DNA of 64,000 nucleotides. Origin: Lichenicola sp964236105 (lineage in GTDB: Bacteria; Pseudomonadota; Alphaproteobacteria; Acetobacterales; Acetobacteraceae). The notes beneath the pieces were generated by a model. That model ran no database searches and was not told the DNA's origin. It saw only the letters and a list, made by a program, of their open reading frames with translations. Location: positions 248,001-312,000 of the forward strand of contig CAXSBC010000002.1 of the NCBI GenBank assembly GCA_964236105.1, read 5' to 3'. This document shows, in pieces, positions 58,879-64,000 of the stretch (its first letter is position 1; each line of letters opens with the position of its first letter). Position numbers and translations under genes: made by a program.

Positions 58879-61230
58879 ATGCCATTCCTCAACCGACACC
58901 GCAGTCCGACCTGGATCCGACGGCGCGACCAGGTCCGCCAGCGCGCCCTGCTGGCACTGACGCGCTCACGGTCGGTGATCTGCCCGTTTGCGGTCATGAT
59001 CCCGCTGATGATCGATCTGGTGTGGGAACGCGCCGATTTCCGCACGCAGACGGCCTTCCTGGCGCTCGTCGTGCTGCATGCCTGCTTCGCCTGGATCGGC
59101 CTGCGCGTCCTGCGCCACGAGATCCTGTCGCCGTCCCGGCTTCGGCTCGCCTACATGGCGTCGGTGGCGGGATCGGGGATGTTCGGCCTGCTCTGGATCG
59201 CCCTGACGCTCATCATCACCGACCGGCCGCTGCAGGGTTTCCTGGTGCCGATCCTGATCTATGGCGGGCTGCTGATCGCGCCCTGCCGGGCCGGCGCGCT
59301 GCTCTACACGCTGGTGGTGACGATCGGCGACATCGTCTGGATGCCGAGCCTGCCCGGCTCGGACCACAGGTTCCAGGTGCTGGCCGCCATCTACGGCCTG
59401 ACCGCCGCGGCGATGATCGTCTGGCAGAACGCGGAGTTCGTGCGCCGGGTCCAGAACGAGATGGACCTGGAGGAGAAGAGCGAGATCATCGGCATCCTGC
59501 TGCACGATTTCGAGGAGCAGGGCTCGGACTGGCTGTGGGAGACCGATGCGGATCTGCATCTGCGAGCGCCGTCCGAGCGGCTGCTCGACATTCTCGCCTG
59601 TACGCGCACAGCCCTCGTCAACCTGTCGCTGCACCGCTGGATCGGCGCGCGCCTCCGGCTCGCGGGCGCGAGCCGCGACGGCTTCGCCACCCTGAATGAC
59701 TGCATCGAGGCCCGGCTGCCGTTCCGCGGGGTACGCATCCCGATCGGCGCCGGCGACCAGGAACGCTGGCTGCTGCTGACCGGCAAGCCGGTGTTCAACC
59801 CGGACGGCTCGTTTCGCGGCTATCGCGGCGTCGGCTCGGACATCACCGCCGCCCGCCGGTCCGAGCAGCGGGTCGCCTGGCTGGGGCGCCACGACAGCCT
59901 CACCCGCCTGCCCAATCGCGCCCATTTCCACGAAGCGCTGGAGCAGGCCTGCGGGGGGCAGGTCAGGACCGGCCAGTCGCTGGCCCTGCTCTGTCTGGAT
60001 CTCGACGGCTTCAAGGCGGTCAACGACACGCTGGGCCATCTCGCCGGCGACACGCTGCTGGCGCAGGTCGCAGACCGGCTGCGCAGCTGCATCCGCGGCC
60101 GGGACCTGATCGGCCGGCTCGGCGGCGACGAATTCGCCCTTCTGCTGCATGACACCGATCGTCCCGGTGCGGAGACGCTAGCGCGCAGGCTCATGGACCG
60201 GATCGCCGAGCCCTACGAGATCGACGGCCTGTCGGTCGGCATCGGCGTCAGCATCGGCATCATGCTGTCGCCGGACGAGAGCGCGGAGATCCGGGTGACC
60301 GAGGCGCGCGAGCTGCTGAAGGGCGCCGATCTGGCCATGTATCGCGCCAAGCAGGACGGACGCGGCACGATCCGCGTGTTCGACGCCTCCATGCACGACA
60401 ACGTGGAGCAGCGGCTGATGCTGCGCGCCGACCTGCGCCACGCGATCAGCCGCGACCAGCTTCTGCTGCACTTCCAGCCGATCATGGATGGAATGACCGG
60501 ACGGGTGATCGCCGCCGAGGCGCTGGTGCGCTGGATGCATCCGGTTCGCGGCCTGATCCCGCCGGCCGACTTCATCCCGATCGCGGAGGATTGCGGCCTG
60601 ATCGGCAAGCTCGGGGCGTGGGTGCTCGATCGTGCCTGCCGCGAGGCGGCTCGCTGGGAGGACGGGATCGGCGTATCGGTAAACCTGTCGCCGATCCAGC
60701 TGCGCGACCCGTCGCTCTGCGGCACCGTCGATGACGCGCTGAGGGAAAGCGGCCTGCCGCCGGAGCGGCTCGAGCTCGAGATCACCGAGTCTCTGCTGCT
60801 GGACCCGAACCCGACGGTGCGCGAGACGCTGGAACGGCTGAAGCAGCGCGGCGTCCGGATCGCGCTGGACGATTTCGGCACCGGATTCTCCTCGCTGAGC
60901 TACCTGCGCAACTTCCCCGTCGACACCCTCAAGATCGACCGCTCCTTCGTCCGCGACCTGGGCAGCGACCTCGAAGCCGACATGATCGTCCAGGCGATCA
61001 CCGGGATGGCCAACGGGCTTGGCATCACCATCACCGCCGAGGGAGTGGAGACGGCGGACCAGGCCGCCCGCCTGCGCGCCAGCGGCTGCACGCAGTTCCA
61101 GGGCTTCTTCTACAGCCGTCCCTGCAACGCCGACGCGGTCCGGCGCTTCATCGCCGTCCAGAACGCGCTCGCCTTCGACGCCGCGCCGGCGCCGGCGCTA
61201 GAGGGGCCCGTGCCGGCTTTCTCCGCCTGA
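58879..61230 (+). CDS. Membrane-bound GGDEF-EAL cyclic-di-GMP enzyme
   Basis: This 783-residue protein has an N-terminal membrane region of about six helices (residues 30-185), a PAS-like sensor domain (about 200-340), then a GGDEF domain with intact active site (RLGGDEFALL, 415-419) and an EAL domain with intact EAL (547-549), NLSPIQLRD, DDFGTGFSSLSYL and EGVET. Both synthesis and hydrolysis of cyclic-di-GMP are possible. ATG 58879 is preferred to an upstream in-frame start adding unconserved residues. It controls motility or biofilm by family knowledge. Confidence 0.94.
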   Translation: MPFLNRHRSPTWIRRRDQVRQRALLALTRSRSVICPFAVMIPLMIDLVWERADFRTQTAFLALVVLHACFAWIGLRVLRHEILSPSRLRLAYMASVAGSGMFGLLWIALTLIITDRPLQGFLVPILIYGGLLIAPCRAGALLYTLVVTIGDIVWMPSLPGSDHRFQVLAAIYGLTAAAMIVWQNAEFVRRVQNEMDLEEKSEIIGILLHDFEEQGSDWLWETDADLHLRAPSERLLDILACTRTALVNLSLHRWIGARLRLAGASRDGFATLNDCIEARLPFRGVRIPIGAGDQERWLLLTGKPVFNPDGSFRGYRGVGSDITAARRSEQRVAWLGRHDSLTRLPNRAHFHEALEQACGGQVRTGQSLALLCLDLDGFKAVNDTLGHLAGDTLLAQVADRLRSCIRGRDLIGRLGGDEFALLLHDTDRPGAETLARRLMDRIAEPYEIDGLSVGIGVSIGIMLSPDESAEIRVTEARELLKGADLAMYRAKQDGRGTIRVFDASMHDNVEQRLMLRADLRHAISRDQLLLHFQPIMDGMTGRVIAAEALVRWMHPVRGLIPPADFIPIAEDCGLIGKLGAWVLDRACREAARWEDGIGVSVNLSPIQLRDPSLCGTVDDALRESGLPPERLELEITESLLLDPNPTVRETLERLKQRGVRIALDDFGTGFSSLSYLRNFPVDTLKIDRSFVRDLGSDLEADMIVQAITGMANGLGITITAEGVETADQAARLRASGCTQFQGFFYSRPCNADAVRRFIAVQNALAFDAAPAPALEGPVPAFSA

Positions 61231-61290
61231 TCGGCTGCGGCGGCCGGCGGAGACAGCCGGCCGTCAGGCGGAGCGGTCGACGTCAAGCCT

Positions 61291-61305
61291 CCGATGATTA
61301 ATCGG
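61291..61305. promoter_or_regulatory. Inverted repeat upstream of ahpC
   Basis: CCGAT-GATTA-ATCGG is a 5-bp inverted repeat with a 5-base spacer, about 100 bases before the ahpC start. It may be part of a regulator-binding site; no regulator gene is adjacent. Confidence 0.3.
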
Positions 61306-61407
61306 TGGAACATAATGCCGCGCTGCACCATATGGTCTCTGTTGCCGGGCCGGCTCGCAGTGCGGGCCGGTCCGCGCGTTATGATCCTTGCTGATCTGGA
61401 GAATTTC

Positions 61408-61959
61408 ATGCTGACCGTCGGCGACAGGTTTCCGTCATTCAAGCTCACTGCCGTGAAGGGTGGTCCGAAGGGCCTCGACATGAAGAGCGCCTTCACCGAG
61501 ATCACCGACAAGACCGACGAAGGCAAGTGGAAGCTCGTCTTCTTCTGGCCGAAGGACTTCACCTTCGTCTGCCCGACCGAGATCGTCGCCTTCGGCAAGC
61601 TCGCGGACGATTTCGCCGACCGCGACACGGTGGTCTACGGCGTTTCCACCGACAGCGAGTTCGTGCACATGAACTGGCGCATCCATCACGACGATCTCCG
61701 GACCCTCGAGATCCCGATGCTGGCCGACATCAAGCGCGAGCTGGCCGAAAGCACCGGCGTGCTGGCCCGCGACGAGGGTGTCGCCCTGCGCGCGACCTTC
61801 CTGGTCGATCCGGACGGCATCATCCGCTATGCCGCCGTGAACGACCTGTCGGTCGGCCGCAACCCGCAGGAGGTGATGCGGGTGCTCGACGCGCTGCAGA
61901 GCGACGAGCTGTGCCCCTGCAACTGGAATAAGGGCGACGAGGTCCTCAACGCCGCCTGA
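61408..61959 (+). CDS. ahpC: Peroxiredoxin (AhpC)
   Basis: This 183-residue thiol peroxidase reduces hydrogen peroxide, organic peroxides and peroxynitrite. The peroxidatic cysteine is Cys55 in DFTFVCPTEIVAF; resolving cysteines are likely Cys169/Cys171 in DELCPCNW. This is the AhpC/AhpD-type group found in actinobacteria and alphaproteobacteria. ATG 61408 has GGAG seven bases upstream. The following ahpD gene supplies the reductant. Confidence 0.95.
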   Translation: MLTVGDRFPSFKLTAVKGGPKGLDMKSAFTEITDKTDEGKWKLVFFWPKDFTFVCPTEIVAFGKLADDFADRDTVVYGVSTDSEFVHMNWRIHHDDLRTLEIPMLADIKRELAESTGVLARDEGVALRATFLVDPDGIIRYAAVNDLSVGRNPQEVMRVLDALQSDELCPCNWNKGDEVLNAA

Positions 61960-62029
61960 TCCAGATCGCCGGCCATCGTTCGAGATGGCCGGCCCCTTCC
62001 GCGTCGACCCGTGTTTCCAGGATGTCCAG

Positions 62030-62584
62030 ATGTCGATCGACACGCTCAAGCAGCGCATTCCAGACTATGCCAAGGATCTGAAGCTCAATCTCGGCTCGCT
62101 CGCCAACGAGACGCTGCTGAGCCCGCAGCAGCTCGCCGGCACCTTCATCGCCTCGGCACTCGCCTCGCGCAACGCGCTGGTGATCGCGTCGATCACCGCC
62201 GAGTTCGGGCCCAGGCTGAGCCCGGAAGCGCTGACCGCAGCCAAGTCGGCCGCCGCGATCATGGGCATGAACAACGTCTATTACCGCTTCGTGCACCTGG
62301 CCGGCGGCGACTACGCCAACCTGCCGGCGCGCCTGCGCATGAACGTCATCGCCAAGCCCGGCGTCGACAAGGTCGATTTCGAGCTGTGGTCGCTGGCGGT
62401 GTCGGCGATCAACGGCTGCGGGATGTGCATCGAGAGCCACGAGAAGACCGTGCGGAGCCATGGCCTGACCACCGAGCAGGTGCAGGCGGCGGTGCGGGTC
62501 GCATCCGTAGTGCATGCCGTCGCCGCGGCGATCGAGGGCGAGGACGCGCTTGCCACCCTGGCGACGACGGCCGAGGCTGCCTGA
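62030..62584 (+). CDS. ahpD: Alkylhydroperoxidase AhpD
   Basis: This 184-residue all-helical protein re-reduces AhpC in systems coupled to dihydrolipoamide. The CxxC active site is in NGCGMCIESHEKTVR (Cys130, Cys133) with His137 nearby. MSIDTLKQRIPDYAKDLKLN at the start matches AhpD families; ATG 62030 is preferred over an upstream in-frame start. It lies 70 bases after ahpC and is surely co-expressed. Confidence 0.95.
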   Translation: MSIDTLKQRIPDYAKDLKLNLGSLANETLLSPQQLAGTFIASALASRNALVIASITAEFGPRLSPEALTAAKSAAAIMGMNNVYYRFVHLAGGDYANLPARLRMNVIAKPGVDKVDFELWSLAVSAINGCGMCIESHEKTVRSHGLTTEQVQAAVRVASVVHAVAAAIEGEDALATLATTAEAA

Positions 62585-62600
62585 GCCTGGCTGCCTGAGC

Positions 62601-63632
62601 CTACCGACCCGGGACCGGCGCGCCCGCCGGAGCGGCCGCGACCGGCTCCGGTGACGAGAGACCCGGCTTTGGCGTGGCCATGTCCGGCACCATCCCGGCG
62701 ACCGGCAGGCGCCTCACCGCAACGGCATAGATCATCTCGTGCGGATACGAGACCCAGACGCGGTGGTGGCGCAGGAAGTCGGCGCCGAGCAGCGTGTGCC
62801 CGCCGGTATCGGCGACGTTCAGGACTGCCGGGCCGAAATGCTCCGGTCCGATCGCGATCGAGTCGAACCGGTGCAGGTGGCCGACCACCGGCGTGCCGTC
62901 CACCCCGCGCGAGACGGTCCGGCGATCGGAGGCGGTGGTCGCCGTCGTGGCGCCGGCGGCCACACCGTCGTCGCTGTCGAGCACCGTGGCGCCGGCGCCG
63001 CTGTCGAGCTGGGCATCGATCGGCCTGCCGTTGACGGTGATGTCGAAGCGGATCTCGGTCTCGTTGGTCAACCGGAACGGCTGCTCGAAGAACGACCCGG
63101 CCCAGGGTCGGATGTGGTCGCCGCAATGCTGCTCGGTATACAAAGCCAGCCGGTGCGACGGCAGGTCGAACTCGACATTGTAGTTGACCAGGAAGTCGGC
63201 GCCGAACAGCCCGACCACCGGCAGCCCGTCGACGCTGCCGCCGAAGCGGCCGACCGCCATGAAGCTGATGTCGCGGGCGACCGTGTTGCCCAGCGACAGC
63301 CGCCTGACCTGCACGTCGCCGGCGAAGGTGCTGCCGCCGATCCCGGTCACCAGGTAGTGGTTGTCCAGGCTGACGGGCAGCTGCAGCCGCTCGGCCTCGC
63401 GCTGACCGATCGCCGACGCGCGGGCGCCGGTATCGACGATGAAGGCGACCGGCACGTCGTTGATGGCGGCGCGCACGATCGGCACCCCGCGATCATTCAG
63501 CACCGGCAGGTCGGCCACCTGCCGCATCACGCAGCCGGTCGGGCCCTCCGGGACAGCGCAACCGGCCAGCAACGCGAGCAGCAGCAGCGGGAGCCGCAGC
63601 AAGCCACGACGGCCGCATCCCACGTCAGCCAT
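62601..63632 (-). CDS. Lipoprotein with two retropepsin-like aspartic protease lobes
   Basis: This 343-residue protein has a lipoprotein signal (LLLALLAGC, Cys25) and two tandem retropepsin-like lobes. The first has FIVDTGARASAIG (Asp67) and GLFGADFL; the second has AQLDSGAGATVL (Asp210) and TLLGADFLRHHRVWV. One catalytic Asp per lobe would build a complete pepsin-like active site in a single chain, as in a duplicated-and-fused family. It would act in the periplasm or on the outer membrane. ATG 63632 overlaps the thiD stop by eight bases. Substrate unknown. Confidence 0.8.
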   Translation of the reverse strand: MADVGCGRRGLLRLPLLLLALLAGCAVPEGPTGCVMRQVADLPVLNDRGVPIVRAAINDVPVAFIVDTGARASAIGQREAERLQLPVSLDNHYLVTGIGGSTFAGDVQVRRLSLGNTVARDISFMAVGRFGGSVDGLPVVGLFGADFLVNYNVEFDLPSHRLALYTEQHCGDHIRPWAGSFFEQPFRLTNETEIRFDITVNGRPIDAQLDSGAGATVLDSDDGVAAGATTATTASDRRTVSRGVDGTPVVGHLHRFDSIAIGPEHFGPAVLNVADTGGHTLLGADFLRHHRVWVSYPHEMIYAVAVRRLPVAGMVPDMATPKPGLSSPEPVAAAPAGAPVPGR

Positions 63633-64000
63633 GCCACGACAGCCCCACGCCGTGGTCGAGCGGGCCGGCCCCCTGACCGAAGCCGGGTGCCGCACCGATG
63701 GCCAGCCGCACATAGCGCCGGGCCCGCAGGACCGCGTCGCGCAGCGCCATGCCCTGCGCCAGCCCGGTCGCGACCGCGCTGGCCAGCGTGCAGCCGGTGC
63801 CGTGGGTGTGGCGGGTGTCGATGCGCGGCGCGGAGAAGCTTTCGCAGCCATCCGCCGTCGCCAGCAGATCCACCACCTCGGGGCCCGGCAGATGCCCGCC
63901 CTTCAGCAGCACCGCCGGCACCCCCAGCGTCAGCAGCGCCTCGGCCGCGCGCCGCATGTCGTCGACGCTGCCGATGTCCAGGCCCGCCAGCGCTTCCGCC
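63625..64000 (-). CDS. thiD: Hydroxymethylpyrimidine/phosphomethylpyrimidine kinase, N-terminus outside window
   Basis: Only the C-terminal 124 or so residues are present; the frame is open to the right edge. The enzyme phosphorylates HMP twice for thiamine synthesis. Diagnostic is the ribokinase-type ATP/anion hole HTHGTGCTLASAVATGLAQG, preceded by AVLLKGGHLPG. It overlaps the aspartic-protease gene by eight bases, so the latter is translated in its wake. thiE lies about 14 kb upstream. Confidence 0.93.
   Translation of the reverse strand, partial: AEALAGLDIGSVDDMRRAAEALLTLGVPAVLLKGGHLPGPEVVDLLATADGCESFSAPRIDTRHTHGTGCTLASAVATGLAQGMALRDAVLRARRYVRLAIGAAPGFGQGAGPLDHGVGLSWHG

Overview
The window is chromosomal DNA of a very high-GC alphaproteobacterium, most likely Rhodospirillales/Acetobacteraceae. 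The evidence is the strong G/C bias at third codon positions, an S9 protein with a long N-terminal extension, the order DUF4164 - zapA - 6S RNA - 5-formyl-THF cyclo-ligase, a short L36 beside an envelope-motor operon, and GC-rich paired-hairpin repeats between genes. The family is inferred, not proven. I see no prophage, insertion sequence, CRISPR array, plasmid or replication-origin signature; gene density is high and both strands are used.

Layout. 1-6.4 kb: 3' part of a phosphoesterase, an orphan solute-binding protein, a hemolysin-III protein, a cold-shock gene, a DUF1345 protein, an SDR and DUF427 pair, three tiny lipoproteins and tRNA-Glu. 6.4-15.4 kb (mostly minus): recJ, glpX, an aminotransferase coupled to homoserine dehydrogenase, an OmpA-type lipoprotein, an MFS transporter and D-erythronate dehydrogenase. 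15.6-20.1 kb (plus): a ClpP variant and two large polytopic membrane proteins. 20.1-25 kb: panB-panC, argC-DUF4345, a secreted Gly-rich repeat protein, rplM-rpsI. 25-28.4 kb: an NAD-binding protein, an SPFH pair, mobA with a frameshifted partner, tRNA-His. 28.4-32.9 kb: an aminotransferase, glnB-glnA, GNAT and DUF3147. 32.9-46.3 kb: CLC channel, quinone reductase, hydrolase, 3-methyladenine glycosylase, TonB, carbonic anhydrase, EamA transporter, Na+/H+ antiporter, AMP nucleosidase and a third polytopic protein. 46.3-50 kb: YmdB-type phosphoesterase, cyclo-ligase, 6S RNA, zapA, DUF4164, thiE. 50-54 kb: two lipoproteins, then epmA, epmB and efp. 54-58.7 kb: inositol phosphatase, a three-gene OmpA/MotA/MotB-like operon, a TPR protein and rpmJ. 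58.8-64 kb: a GGDEF-EAL protein, ahpC-ahpD, a two-lobed aspartic-protease lipoprotein and the 3' part of thiD.

Several sets work together. EpmB makes beta-lysine, EpmA attaches it to EF-P, and all three genes lie side by side. GlnB and GlnA form the core nitrogen module. AhpC and AhpD form a peroxide-detoxifying pair. PanB and PanC catalyse two pantothenate steps. The 55-58 kb operon looks like an ion-driven motor spanning the envelope, without a defence effector.

Most noteworthy: a ClpP whose catalytic Asp appears to be Asn; a lipoprotein carrying two retropepsin lobes in one chain; three micro-lipoproteins, two sharing a TGTAPP motif; a translationally coupled small gene after mobA that is frameshifted; paired-hairpin intergenic repeats; and a 6S RNA supported by synteny and a 13-bp closing stem. 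I did not find a convincing wholly new multi-gene system.
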